Assembly: GCA_002387845.1 (NCBI GenBank)
Contig: DGLB01000023.1
Coordinates: 11,516 to 63,455 of the forward strand
Length of the DNA: 51,940 nt
DNA from: Stenotrophomonas maltophilia
Lineage (GTDB): Bacteria > Pseudomonadota > Gammaproteobacteria > Xanthomonadales > Xanthomonadaceae
Direction: 5' to 3'
Notes under the pieces: model-generated
The model's database searches: none
What the model saw: the letters and a program-made list of their open reading frames with translations, nothing else
Told to the model about the DNA's origin: nothing
Program-made: the position numbers and the translations under genes
Part shown: positions 12,965-23,100 of the stretch, one piece after another
Layout of the letters: each line of letters begins with the position of its first letter
Position numbering within the stretch: the stretch's first letter is position 1

Positions 12965-15900
12965 ATGACCCACCCACTCCGGATGTCCAAGCTCACCCTT
13001 GGTCTCGTGGCCGCTCTTGCTGCCGCCCCCGCCTTCGCCCAGAGCACCTCTGCCGGTGTCGGCGGCCAGGTCACGTCCGCCGCAGGTACGCCTGTCGCCG
13101 GTGCCGAAGTCACCATCACGCACACCGAGTCGGGCACCACCAGCCGTGCCACCACTGACGCCTCGGGTCGTTATGCTGCGCGCGGTCTTCGCGTGGGTGG
13201 TCCGTACACCATCACCATCAACAAGCCGGGCGAAGGCACCAAGACCGAAGAAGGCGTCTACCTGAACCTGAATCAGGTCAACACCATCAACGCCGCCCTG
13301 ACCGGTGACGTCGCCGCCACCAACCTGGACGCCGTGCAGGTTGTTGCCGTGGCCGGTGGTTCGGACGTGTTCAGCGCCTACAAGATGGGCACCGGTTCGA
13401 ACGTCAACCGCGAAACCATCGACGCGCTGCCGTCGGCCAACCGCAACATCCAGGATTACATCCGCCTCGACCCGCGCATCTCGCAGGTGAGCAAGGCTGA
13501 CGGTGCGATCTCGGTCGGTGGCCAGAACACCCGTTACAACGCGATCCGTATCGACGGCATCAGTGCCAGCGATCCGTTCGGCCTGGAATCCAACAACCTG
13601 CCGACCGAGCGTCAGCCGGTGTCGATGGATGCGATCCAGGAAATCAACATCGACGTTGCCAACTACGACACCACCATCGCCGGTGGCACCGGTGCGGTGA
13701 TCAACGCCGTGACCAAGTCGGGCACCAATGAGTTCGGCGGCACCGTGTATTACGCGTACCGCGACAAGGACATGGTCCGCAAGGACCTGGACGGCGTCCG
13801 CTTCAACGGCTTTGACGACGAAAAGACCTACGGCATGACCCTGGGTGGCCCGATCGTCAAGGACAAGCTGTTCTTCTTCGCCAACTACGAAAAGTTCGAG
13901 CGTTCGGCCCCGGGCGTCAGCGTCACCGACTCGCCGTACGGCAAGGGCAGCATCACTGATGCCGACATCGCCCGTGCGCAGCAGATTGCCACCGGTTATG
14001 GCTTCGACGCGGGGTCGCTGAACCCGCCGGCCAACAATACCGAGATCGAAGAATATGCGCTGAAGATCGACTGGAACATCAGCGATAATCACCGTGCTGC
14101 CATCCGCTACAACAAGATGGAACAGAACGTTGTCCGCTTCCCGCAGATCAGCTCCAGCGCCGTTTCGCTGAGTACCTTCTGGTACCAGCAGCCGAAGACC
14201 TATGAATCCTGGATGGGCGAACTGTTCAGCGACTGGTCCGAGAACTTCTCGACCGAGCTGAAGGTTGGTTACAAGGACTACTCGGCCGTTCGTGCCACCG
14301 CTTCGAGCTTGCCGCAGATCCAGATCCAGGGCTTCGGTGCCAGCGGCACGGATTCGCTGTACTTCGGTACCGAGCAGAACTCGCATGTGAACGTCGTCGA
14401 GTCCAAGGAGCTGAGCGCGTTCGGTGCCGCTACCTGGTACGTTGGCGATCACACCGTCAAGTTCGGCTTCGACTATTCCGACAACGACCTGATGAACTAC
14501 TACGGTCGTAACCTCAACGGCGTGTACGTTTTCAGCAATCTGAATGCCTTTGCCGCCGGTACCCCGAACCGCTACATCGTGCGTACCCCGCAGCCGGGCG
14601 GCAGCTATGACGACATTCCGGCCAAGTACACGCTGAAGAACACCGGTCTGTTCGTGCAGGACAGCTGGGCGGTCAACAGCAACCTGACCCTGCAGCTCGG
14701 CGTCCGCGTTGATATGCCGGACTTCAGCGACCAGCCGCTTTACAACCCGCGCATCATGAATGCCTACGGCTACGACAACACCGTGCTGCCGGATGACAAG
14801 CTGGTGCAGCCGCGCTTTGGCTTCAACTACACCTTCGACACCGAGCGTCCGACCCAGCTGCGTGGCGGCGTGGGCCTGTTTGGTGGCGCAGCCCCCAACG
14901 TGTGGCTGGCTGGTGCGTACCAGAACACCGGTCTGAACTACACCGAGTACGACCTGCGCAATCCGGGTGCCATCTTCACCCCGAACGTCGATCCGCCGTA
15001 CATTCCGGGTGGCACCGTCACCGGTCTCGACAACGTGGACATCGTCGAGCCGGGTCTGAAGCTGCCGTCGGTGTGGAAGTCGAACCTGGCCTTCGATACC
15101 GAACTGCCGTGGTACGGCATCGTTGCATCGGCTGAGTTCCTGTACACCAAGGTCAATGACGCGATCTATTTCGAACGTCTGGACCTGTACAACCAGGCCG
15201 GCGTGGGCGCTACCCGCATCGGTCAGGACGGTCGTGAGCTGTACTGGAATCCGGCAGGCTACACCCCGTGCACCGGCGTGAACTGCTCCATCCGCAACGG
15301 CAGCAATGGCGCACAGGGCAAGTACCTGCGCCAGACCGGCATGAACGACGTGCTGCTCATGCGCAACACTGACAAGGGCAGCAGCCGCCAGTTCACCGTT
15401 GGCCTGAACAAGCCGCTGATGGAAAACTGGGGCTGGTCGCTGGCCTACACCTACACCGCCGCGAAGGAAGTCAGCCCGCTGACCAGCTCGCAGAACACCT
15501 CCAACTGGGGCAGCACCCTCATTGGCACCGCCAACGAGAACGTGGCCTATGATTCGCGCTACGCGATCAAGGACCGCGTGACCGCCTCGCTGAACTGGAA
15601 GAAGGCGTTCTTCGGCGACTACAACACCAGCGTCGGCCTGTTCTATGAAGGCCGTTCGGGTCGTCCGTACAGCTACATCTACTACAACGACATGAACGGC
15701 GATGCGGCTGCCACTACCGGTGCCGGCTTCTTCAACGATCTGTTCTACGTGCCGAATGGCCCGGGCGATGTCAAGTGGACCGGCGGCGCGGCGATGGAGA
15801 AGTCGTTCTTCGACTGGCTGGCCAAGAACCCGCAGCTGGCGGCCTACCAGGGCCAGATCGCCCCGGCAAACGCCTTCCGCACCGGCTTCGTGAACACCTT

Positions 15901-16201
15901 CGATGTGCGTATTTCGCAGGAGTTCCCGGGCTTCATGAAGGAGCACAAGGGTGAGCTGGCGCTGGACATCATGAATGTCGGCAACCTGATCAACAAGAAG
16001 TGGGGCCGCATCAACGATTACGGCTTCAACTCGACCGCACGTGTGGCCAGCTACGCGGGTATCGATCCGGCAACCGGCAAGTACATCTACAACTTCACCG
16101 GTTCCACCGACACCCCGACCATCCAGGAAAACAACAACGACAAGGGCAACACCGGTGTGTCGCGCTGGTCGATGCAGCTGACCCTGAAGTACAAGTTCTG
16201 A
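12965..16201 (+). CDS. Oar-like TonB-dependent receptor with N-terminal carboxypeptidase-regulatory domain
   Basis: Outer-membrane beta-barrel of 1078 residues predicted to import a ligand using TonB energy. A signal peptide ends at PAFA/QSTS (residue ~22). Residues ~25-100 are a carboxypeptidase-regulatory-like beta-sandwich (VGGQVTSAAGTPVAGAEVTITH). The plug follows (~115-260), with INRETIDALPS-like text, RIDGISASDPF and GGTGAVINAVTKSGTNEFGGTVYY. The rest is barrel, ending in the outer-membrane signature LTLKYKF. This layout is that of Oar-type receptors, frequent in Xanthomonadaceae. Ligand unknown. ATG 12965 is chosen because it gives the signal peptide; no strong ribosome site is present. 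A strong terminator follows at 16227. Codon use is strongly biased to C/G-ending codons, suggesting high expression. Confidence 0.92.
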   Translation: MTHPLRMSKLTLGLVAALAAAPAFAQSTSAGVGGQVTSAAGTPVAGAEVTITHTESGTTSRATTDASGRYAARGLRVGGPYTITINKPGEGTKTEEGVYLNLNQVNTINAALTGDVAATNLDAVQVVAVAGGSDVFSAYKMGTGSNVNRETIDALPSANRNIQDYIRLDPRISQVSKADGAISVGGQNTRYNAIRIDGISASDPFGLESNNLPTERQPVSMDAIQEINIDVANYDTTIAGGTGAVINAVTKSGTNEFGGTVYYAYRDKDMVRKDLDGVRFNGFDDEKTYGMTLGGPIVKDKLFFFANYEKFERSAPGVSVTDSPYGKGSITDADIARAQQIATGYGFDAGSLNPPANNTEIEEYALKIDWNISDNHRAAIRYNKMEQNVVRFPQISSSAVSLSTFWYQQPKTYESWMGELFSDWSENFSTELKVGYKDYSAVRATASSLPQIQIQGFGASGTDSLYFGTEQNSHVNVVESKELSAFGAATWYVGDHTVKFGFDYSDNDLMNYYGRNLNGVYVFSNLNAFAAGTPNRYIVRTPQPGGSYDDIPAKYTLKNTGLFVQDSWAVNSNLTLQLGVRVDMPDFSDQPLYNPRIMNAYGYDNTVLPDDKLVQPRFGFNYTFDTERPTQLRGGVGLFGGAAPNVWLAGAYQNTGLNYTEYDLRNPGAIFTPNVDPPYIPGGTVTGLDNVDIVEPGLKLPSVWKSNLAFDTELPWYGIVASAEFLYTKVNDAIYFERLDLYNQAGVGATRIGQDGRELYWNPAGYTPCTGVNCSIRNGSNGAQGKYLRQTGMNDVLLMRNTDKGSSRQFTVGLNKPLMENWGWSLAYTYTAAKEVSPLTSSQNTSNWGSTLIGTANENVAYDSRYAIKDRVTASLNWKKAFFGDYNTSVGLFYEGRSGRPYSYIYYNDMNGDAAATTGAGFFNDLFYVPNGPGDVKWTGGAAMEKSFFDWLAKNPQLAAYQGQIAPANAFRTGFVNTFDVRISQEFPGFMKEHKGELALDIMNVGNLINKKWGRINDYGFNSTARVASYAGIDPATGKYIYNFTGSTDTPTIQENNNDKGNTGVSRWSMQLTLKYKF

Positions 16202-16226
16202 TCCATCGAGCTTGACGCGTGAATGA

Positions 16227-16256
16227 AAACGGCCGGGGCAACCCGGCCGTTTTTTG
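16227..16256 (+). terminator. rho-independent terminator after the TonB receptor
   Basis: AACGGCCGGG (16228-16237), loop GCAA, CCCGGCCGTT (16242-16251), then a run of T. It isolates the receptor from the type I secretion operon. Confidence 0.92.
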
Positions 16257-16332
16257 TCAAATGAACGGAAATATGTGATGCGGTTCAAGCTCCTGTAGCG
16301 TCGATTCGTTCATAGAGAATTACTATTGAATT

Positions 16333-16377
16333 TGCGCCTTCTGGCGCATTGACAGTGTTTCGGCTGCCTCGCAGAAT
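16333..16377 (+). promoter_or_regulatory. promoter of the type I secretion operon with abutting inverted repeat
   Basis: TTGACA (16349-16354), 17-base spacer, CAGAAT (16372-16377): a full consensus -35 and a good -10. Directly upstream and touching the -35 is TGCGCC-TTCT-GGCGCA (16333-16348), an inverted repeat suited to an operator. The leader would be about 40 bases. The gap 16257-16332 shows nothing else assignable. Confidence 0.65.
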
Positions 16378-16424
16378 TCGCCAAAGGGGATGCGTGCACA
16401 TCAGCCGAGCACGCTTAATGTCAA

Positions 16425-18587
16425 ATGCCACAAGGGAATGCGGCCTTAGCCGTCATCGACGGTGCCGGGGTAAGTGCGTCTGAGGACCTGCGCTTGCGGG
16501 GACTGGTGTTGCTGGCTCAGTTTCATGGAATCGCGGCCGATGCTGCGCAGTTGCTGCACCAGTCCGGGCAGGTCGCCGGCGAGGTGGACGATGCGGCGCT
16601 GGTCCTGGCGGCGCGTGGACTCGGCTTGAAGGCAAAGATCGTGGATGTGCCGCTGGCACGCTTGGCGCAGTTGGCCTTGCCGGCTCTGGCGCTGGGCGAA
16701 GATGGTGAGGCCTTCATCATCGGTCGCCTGGGCGATGGCAAAGCGCTGATCCATGACCTGCGTGAGCGCCGTCCTCGCACCGTGTCCGATGCCGACCTGA
16801 GCGAGCGTTATCGTGGTCGAGTGCTGCTGGTCGCATCCAAGGCCTCGGTACTTGGTGAGCTGGCGCGGTTTGACTTCAGCTGGTTCATTCCTGCGGTCAT
16901 CAAATATCGACGTCTTCTGGTCGAAGTGCTGGTGGTCTCGCTGTTCATCCAGTTGTTCGCGCTGGTCACGCCGCTGTTCTACCAGGTGGTGATGGACAAG
17001 GTACTGGTACATCGTGGCTGGACCACCTTGGAGGTGATCACGATCGGCCTGGTGTGCATGGCGGTGTTCGAGGTGATCCTTAGCGGGCTGCGCACGTACG
17101 TGCTTTCACACACCACCAGCAAGATCGACGTGGAACTGGGCGCCCGTCTGTTCCGGCACGTCCTGGCGCTGCCGTTGGCGTACTTCGAATCACGTCGCGT
17201 GGGTGACACTATTGCCCGCGTCCGCGAACTGGAGAACATTCGAACCTTTCTGACCGGGCAGGCGCTGACCTCGCTGCTCGATCTGCTGTTCACCGTGGTG
17301 TTTCTGGCGGTCATGTTCTACTACAGCGGCTGGCTGACTCTGATCGTGGTCATCTCCCTGCCTGTGTACGCGGTGATCTCGGCGGCGATCACGCCGGTCC
17401 TGCGTCGGCGCCTGAACGAGAAGTTCGCCCGCAGTGCGGACAACCAGTCCTTCCTGGTTGAAACTGTGACCGGCATCGGCACGGTGAAGGCCATGGCGGT
17501 GGATCCACGCGTGACCCGGACCTGGGACAACCAGCTGGCAGGCTACGTTGACGCCGGATTTTCGGTGACCCGGATTGCCACGCTCGGCCAGCAGAGCGTC
17601 CAGTTGGTGCAGAAGCTGGTGGCCATTGCGATCCTCTTCTTTGGTGCCCGGCTGGTCATCGACGGCAAGCTTACGCTGGGGCAGCTTATTGCCTTCAACA
17701 TGCTGTCAGGTCAGGTGGCCGCGCCGATCATCCGGCTGGCACAGTTGTGGCAGGATTTCCAGCAGGTGGGCATCTCGGTTGATCGTCTCGGAGACATCCT
17801 CAATACACGCACTGAACTTCCCGGGAGCCGAATGGCGCTTCCCCCCATCAAGGGGGCGGTGCGCTTTGAGAACATCGTCTTCCGCTATCGTCCGGACGCT
17901 CCGGAGGTGCTGGCGGGCGTGGATCTGGAGATCCGCCCGGGTGAAGTTATCGGTATCGTGGGACGTTCCGGCTCTGGCAAAAGTACGTTGACCAAGCTGG
18001 TGCAGCGCCTCTATGTACCCGAGCGGGGGCGCGTGATGATTGATGGCCAGGATCTGGCCTTGGCAGACCCGGCCTGGCTGCGCCGGCAATTGGGCGTCGT
18101 GCTGCAGGAGAACTTCCTGTTCAACCGTTCCATCCGCGACAACATTGCCTTGGGGGATCCGGGCATGCCGCTGGAGCGCGTCATCCAGGCCGCGAAGCTG
18201 GCCGGGGCACACGAGTTCATCTCGGCATTGCCGGAAGGCTATGACACCCACGTGGGCGAGCAGGGAGCGGGTCTCTCTGGTGGGCAGCGCCAGCGTGTTG
18301 CCATTGCCCGCGCCTTGGTTGGCGACCCGCGCATTCTCATCTTCGACGAAGCCACCAGCGCGCTGGACTACGAGTCCGAACATGCTGTGATGTCCAACAT
18401 GCGCAGCATCTGTGCAGGGCGAACCGTGCTGATCATCGCTCATCGTCTTTCCACTGTGCGGCAGGCCAACCGCATCATCGTCATGGAGCAGGGCCGCATC
18501 GTGGAAAGTGGGTCCCATGCCGAACTGGTTGAACGGGTGGATGGTCATTACGCCCGGCTCCACCGCCTGCAGCAGGGGGCACCATGA
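16425..18587 (+). CDS. type I secretion ABC exporter (HlyB-like, inactive C39-like N-domain)
   Basis: Inner-membrane ABC transporter that powers export of the RTX protein encoded two genes on. The 720 residues comprise a C39 peptidase-like domain (~1-140) without the catalytic Cys (GLVLLAQFHGI at that position). This marks it as an HlyB-type C39-like domain that holds unfolded cargo instead of cleaving a leader. A six-helix ABC transmembrane region (~165-440) follows, then an ATPase with Walker A GRSGSGKSTL (~514), signature LSGGQRQRVAIARAL (~616), Walker B ILIFDEATSALD and the switch His in IIAHRLSTV. The ATG at 16425 has no clear ribosome site, so the start is uncertain by some codons. It overlaps the hlyD-like gene in ATGA. 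Confidence 0.93.
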   Translation: MPQGNAALAVIDGAGVSASEDLRLRGLVLLAQFHGIAADAAQLLHQSGQVAGEVDDAALVLAARGLGLKAKIVDVPLARLAQLALPALALGEDGEAFIIGRLGDGKALIHDLRERRPRTVSDADLSERYRGRVLLVASKASVLGELARFDFSWFIPAVIKYRRLLVEVLVVSLFIQLFALVTPLFYQVVMDKVLVHRGWTTLEVITIGLVCMAVFEVILSGLRTYVLSHTTSKIDVELGARLFRHVLALPLAYFESRRVGDTIARVRELENIRTFLTGQALTSLLDLLFTVVFLAVMFYYSGWLTLIVVISLPVYAVISAAITPVLRRRLNEKFARSADNQSFLVETVTGIGTVKAMAVDPRVTRTWDNQLAGYVDAGFSVTRIATLGQQSVQLVQKLVAIAILFFGARLVIDGKLTLGQLIAFNMLSGQVAAPIIRLAQLWQDFQQVGISVDRLGDILNTRTELPGSRMALPPIKGAVRFENIVFRYRPDAPEVLAGVDLEIRPGEVIGIVGRSGSGKSTLTKLVQRLYVPERGRVMIDGQDLALADPAWLRRQLGVVLQENFLFNRSIRDNIALGDPGMPLERVIQAAKLAGAHEFISALPEGYDTHVGEQGAGLSGGQRQRVAIARALVGDPRILIFDEATSALDYESEHAVMSNMRSICAGRTVLIIAHRLSTVRQANRIIVMEQGRIVESGSHAELVERVDGHYARLHRLQQGAP

Positions 18588-20005
18588 AGCACATCGTTGA
18601 AGCGTGGAAGGCATTCGCGAAGCGTTATGCGGCGGTGGCGCGTCAGGCCTGGCAGGATAGGCACCAGAGCGAACGTCCCTCGCGTGATGTGAGCGCGCGC
18701 GAATTCCTGCCCGCCAGCCTGGAGTTGGTTGAGCGGCCGGTGTCGCCTACGGTTCGCTGGACGATGGCGGCAATCATCAGCTTCTTCTGCATCGCCCTGT
18801 TGTGGTCTTTCTTCGGGCACGTGGATATCGTGGCAGTAGCTTCTGGCCGTACTGTGGTGGACTCGCGCACCAAGGTCGTACAGCCCAGCGAAACCGCCGT
18901 GGTCCGGCGAATCCTGGTTCGTGATGGGCAGCAGGTCGCGGCCGGCCAGCCGCTGATCGAGCTGGACGCCACCGGTGCTGCGGCCGATCGCAGCAAGGCC
19001 GGGGATGCACTCTTGAATGCGCGCCTGGCCGCCTTGCGACTTCAGGCCATGGCGACCGCCGTGGATGCGGGCCGCGCCCCGGTATTTGCAGTGGCCAACG
19101 ATCTGCCTGCGGCGCGCGTAGAAGCCGAGCAGGCGCTCGCGCTTAGTCAGTACGATGCACTCCAGGCGCGCCGGCAGAGTCTGCAGGCGAGCATTGCGCA
19201 GCGTCAGGCCGAGCTGCACACCACCGAAGCCGCAATTGCGCCGATGGCCGAATCCGCGCGTATCACCACACTGCGTGCCGAGGACTATGGAAGGCTGGTA
19301 GAGGGGAATTTCGTCGGCCGCCACGATTACCTGCTGCGCGAGCAGGAGCGCATTGCCGCCGAGCGTGACCTGGCCGCCCAGCGCAATCGGGCCAACGAGA
19401 TCCGATCCGCCCTGCTCGCGGCGCGTGAGGAGCTGCGGGTACTGGTGACCGATTTCCGGCAGCAGACGCTGGACGGACTGCGCATCGCGCAGGAACAGAT
19501 CGGTCAAACGGCACCGGAGCTGGCCAAAGCCGGTCAACGCAATAGGCTGATGACACTGCGGGCCCCCGTTGCAGGCACGGTCCAGCAGCTGGCGGTGCAT
19601 ACTGAAGGTGGCGTGGTGACACCCGCGCAGGCGCTGCTGGCCGTGGTGCCCAGCGAAGACGCACTTGAAGTCGAGGCAAGCGTCCTGAACAAGGACATCG
19701 GTTTCGTGCGTCCCGGCCAGCACGTGACGGTGAAGGTTGAGAGCTTCCCTTACACACGCTATGGCTATCTGAATGGAAAGGTCACCAGCGTTTCGCATGA
19801 CGCGGCCCAGGACGAGCAGCTGGGGCTTGTGTTCCCCGCGCGCATACGCCTGGAGCGAAGCACGCTGACGATCGACGGGACGAAGGTAAAGCTGTCGGCC
19901 GGCATGACGCTGAGTGCGGAGATCAAGACCGGGAAACGCCGGGTGTTGGACTACCTGTTGAGCCCACTGCAGCAGCATGTGGACGAGTCGTTGCGGGAGC
20001 GTTGA
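18584..20005 (+). CDS. type I secretion membrane-fusion protein (HlyD family)
   Basis: Periplasmic adaptor linking the ABC exporter to an outer-membrane TolC channel. The 473 residues show a cytoplasmic amphipathic N-terminus (~1-55), one membrane helix (WTMAAIISFFCIALLWSFFG, ~59-78), a lipoyl half motif (GRTVVDSRTKVVQPSETAVVRRILVRDGQ), a long coiled-coil hairpin (~150-310, many Ala, Glu, Gln, Arg), the second lipoyl half (LRAPVAGTVQQLAVHTEGGVV), and the C-terminal beta domain with VESFPYTRYGYLNGKV, a signature of HlyD proteins. It is coupled to the exporter by a four-base overlap. No tolC gene lies in the window, so the channel must be encoded elsewhere. Confidence 0.93.
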   Translation: MKHIVEAWKAFAKRYAAVARQAWQDRHQSERPSRDVSAREFLPASLELVERPVSPTVRWTMAAIISFFCIALLWSFFGHVDIVAVASGRTVVDSRTKVVQPSETAVVRRILVRDGQQVAAGQPLIELDATGAAADRSKAGDALLNARLAALRLQAMATAVDAGRAPVFAVANDLPAARVEAEQALALSQYDALQARRQSLQASIAQRQAELHTTEAAIAPMAESARITTLRAEDYGRLVEGNFVGRHDYLLREQERIAAERDLAAQRNRANEIRSALLAAREELRVLVTDFRQQTLDGLRIAQEQIGQTAPELAKAGQRNRLMTLRAPVAGTVQQLAVHTEGGVVTPAQALLAVVPSEDALEVEASVLNKDIGFVRPGQHVTVKVESFPYTRYGYLNGKVTSVSHDAAQDEQLGLVFPARIRLERSTLTIDGTKVKLSAGMTLSAEIKTGKRRVLDYLLSPLQQHVDESLRER

Positions 20006-20121
20006 GCGACCGCCACCGGCGTTCGCCTGTAAGGGCAATGGGTTTCCTACGGCAACACACGAGGCTGTGGCGCTCAGACGTGCCCAGCTTTCCTCAATGC
20101 GGCATCACGGAGTGAAGCGAC

Positions 20122-23100
20122 ATGGCAGAGATGTGGTATGGCGACAGGCCGGACATGGGCCTTCAACTGGCAGAGCTGGCCGGTGCACTTTCCGGGCATC
20201 TGATGCGGCAGACCCAGCTGATGCAGGAAATGGCCGGGGCTGGAACTCTGAATGAGCGCGCGGTTGCCACCATGATGGCGGAGGTCGCGGAGCAGAATGC
20301 TGAGCTTGCTGAGCTGTTCGCCGAGCGCTGGCGAGCGCAAGGCTGGACGGCACAAGCCGCTGTGGCATCCCAGTGGGCTGCTGAGAATCGCGAGCGCCTT
20401 GAGAGGATGTCGGAAGCGCTTGCCCATGAAAACGACGCTGACATCGCCAAGGCTACGGTGACATACGCGTCCAACCTGGGCGAGATAGGAAACGACGTCG
20501 GCTGGCATGGAGGGCCGGATTTCAAGAAACTGTTCGGCACCGTCGACAAGGCGCTCACGGTTGCCGACTTCATGGCCGCGTTCGCGGAAGGGGACGGGCG
20601 GGAGTTCGTGGAGCTCACGACAAAGTTCGTTGCGTCGGCGATGCTGGGAGGCGCGATTCGCTCTGCACTCATTGGAATTTCGCTGGTGGGCGGTCCGTTG
20701 ACGGTGACTGTTACCGTTGTACTCGGTGTGCTCCTATCGGCAGTGTCCCTCGCGAGTGATGAGTCGATCGACATGCTCTTTGATGGCCTTTTCGGGGAAA
20801 CCCCTGAAGATGTTCAGAGCCGCATCCGGGAATCCATCGTCAAGTATGGACAGACGGGCATCAGTACGCCCCATCTGGGCTACACGCTTCATTTCGGCAC
20901 CTCGGAAGACGACTATCTCATCGGTGTCGACGACGCACAGAACTCCATGACCGGCGGCGGCGGTTCGGACACGCTGCGCGGAGGCGTGCAGGGCGATTAC
21001 ATCAGCGGCGGTACCGGTAGCGACATTCTGTATGGCGAAGGCGGCGATGATCGCCTTCGTGGTGGTGTCGGCGACGACCGTCTTGTGGGTGGGCTTGGGC
21101 GTGACACGCTGGAGGGCGGTGACGACTTCGATACATACGTGTTCTCCACCGAGGACATGGTCAAGGGAGGAGAGGACGTCATTATCGATAGCGACGGACA
21201 GGGCGTCATCGAGATTGACGGGTATGCGATCAATACCGCCTCGCTGCAACGCGCGTTGGGCCCCGCGACCTGGGAAACCGCGGACAAGAGCCTGAGGGTC
21301 AGCGTCGCCGGTGGATCCTTGATCGTTCGTCATGCCGCGACTGGAGCGCGGATAATTGTCAACAACTGGAACAATGGTGACCTGGGAATCATGCTTCCCG
21401 ACCTGGGACAGCCTGGAACACCCGAGAATCCGGTTAACTTCACCAATGGCAATGACGTCGCTGGATTTGACGGCCAGCACACCTCGCCTCCCTGGAGCGG
21501 AGATGACTATTTCTTCGGCATGGCAGGTAACGACGGCATCGATGGCGGTTACGGCGATGACTGGATCGACGGCGGTGCTGATGACGATCTGGTTCTCGGT
21601 GGGCCCGGTGTAAATCGCCTCCGCGGCGGTGGTGGAAATGACTTCCTGTTGTCGGCTCCAATGGTTGCGCGATGGACCAGTGACGGTTCTGCGTTCCAGA
21701 AGTATTTCGAGGAGAACCCTACCGTACTCGCCTACGGGGCCAACTGGGCGGCTCATGCGGCGGTGGACTCCCAATTGGGGAATCCCGGGTCGCTCCTGCT
21801 CGACTTCAATGCAGCAGGTGTGGTCACGATCCGTCCTGGACAGGAGGGGACCGACTGGCTGCGGTACCTGGACCCGGAGATCTATGCGGGTAAGGCCGAT
21901 GAACTGCTCGGCGGTGACGGTCACGACGTGATCTATGGCGGTGAGGGCGACGACCTGCTGAACGGAGGGACCGGCAACGACCTGCTGATCGGTGGTGCCG
22001 ACGATGACACCCTGTACGGCGAGGACGGCGACGACCTCATCCTGGGCGATGAAATGACGGTGGGTAACAACATCTTCAACCGGATGTCCGGGCTGCTGTC
22101 CAGTGCCGCCGACCGCGGAGGTGATGACGTCATTGACGGCGGCAACGGTGACGACAGGCTGTTCGGTCTGGGGGGGGCCGACACGCTGGTGGGCGGCGAG
22201 GGTAATGACGTACTGCAGGGCGATCGGCTTGATTTCGTGAATGGGTTCAGCTACGAACTCAACACCACGGCTGGCAATGACTTTCTCGACGGTGGTGCGG
22301 GCGACGACGAACTCTATGGGGACGGCGGCGGCGATACTCTGCTCGGTGGTGCCGGCAATGATCGGCTTGAAGGCGACTCCTCCACCAGTGGCGGAGCCGG
22401 TCACGGGAATGACGTACTCGATGGCGGCGAAGGAAACGACATCCTGATCGGCTTCGGCGGTGACGACGAGCTCCGCGGCGGTGAAGGCGATGACGTCATG
22501 TCGGGTGACGCGACGGAAGAGTACCTGCCCCTCGCTTTCCACGGCAATGATCGGCTTTACGGTGGTGCAGGGCGCGATTCCTTGTCCGGGAATGGCGGCA
22601 ATGATCTGCTTGATGGCGGTCAGGATGACGACAGCCTTTGGGGAGGGAGGGGCAATGACACTCTGATCGGTGGCGAGGGCAGCGACCAGCTCGTAGGTGG
22701 CGAAGACAACGACACCTTGGACGGTGGTGCAGGCAATGACCGCCTGTGGGGTGAAGGCGGTCGTGACGTGCTGGAAGGCGGTGCCGGCGATGACACTCTG
22801 CAGGGCGGTGAAGGCAACGACAGCCTGCGCGGCGGCGACGGCAGCGACGAACTGGACGGTGGCGAGGGCGGGGACTTCCTGGATGGTGGCACCGGTGACG
22901 ACACCCTGTTTGGCGGTGCCGGTGCCGACAAGCTGTTCGGCAGCGATGGCAACGATTATCTGGCAGGTGACGCCTTTGAAGAGGGTGTCGGCCAGGGCGA
23001 CGACATCCTGGAAGGCGGGCGTGGTGATGACATCCTGGTGGGCGGCGGGGGAGACGACCTGCTGAATGGCGACATTGGCGACGACCAGCTGTTTGGCGAC

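Noticed and set aside
12881..16288. A 1135-codon open frame antisense to the TonB receptor
   Set aside because: Codon bias of a highly expressed GC-rich gene leaves the opposite frame open; the sense strand has a full receptor with signal peptide and C-terminal Phe.
20006..20121. Small immunity or acyltransferase gene between the adaptor and the RTX gene
   Set aside because: Only 116 bases and no open frame with a start and ribosome site; it is a leader for the RTX gene.
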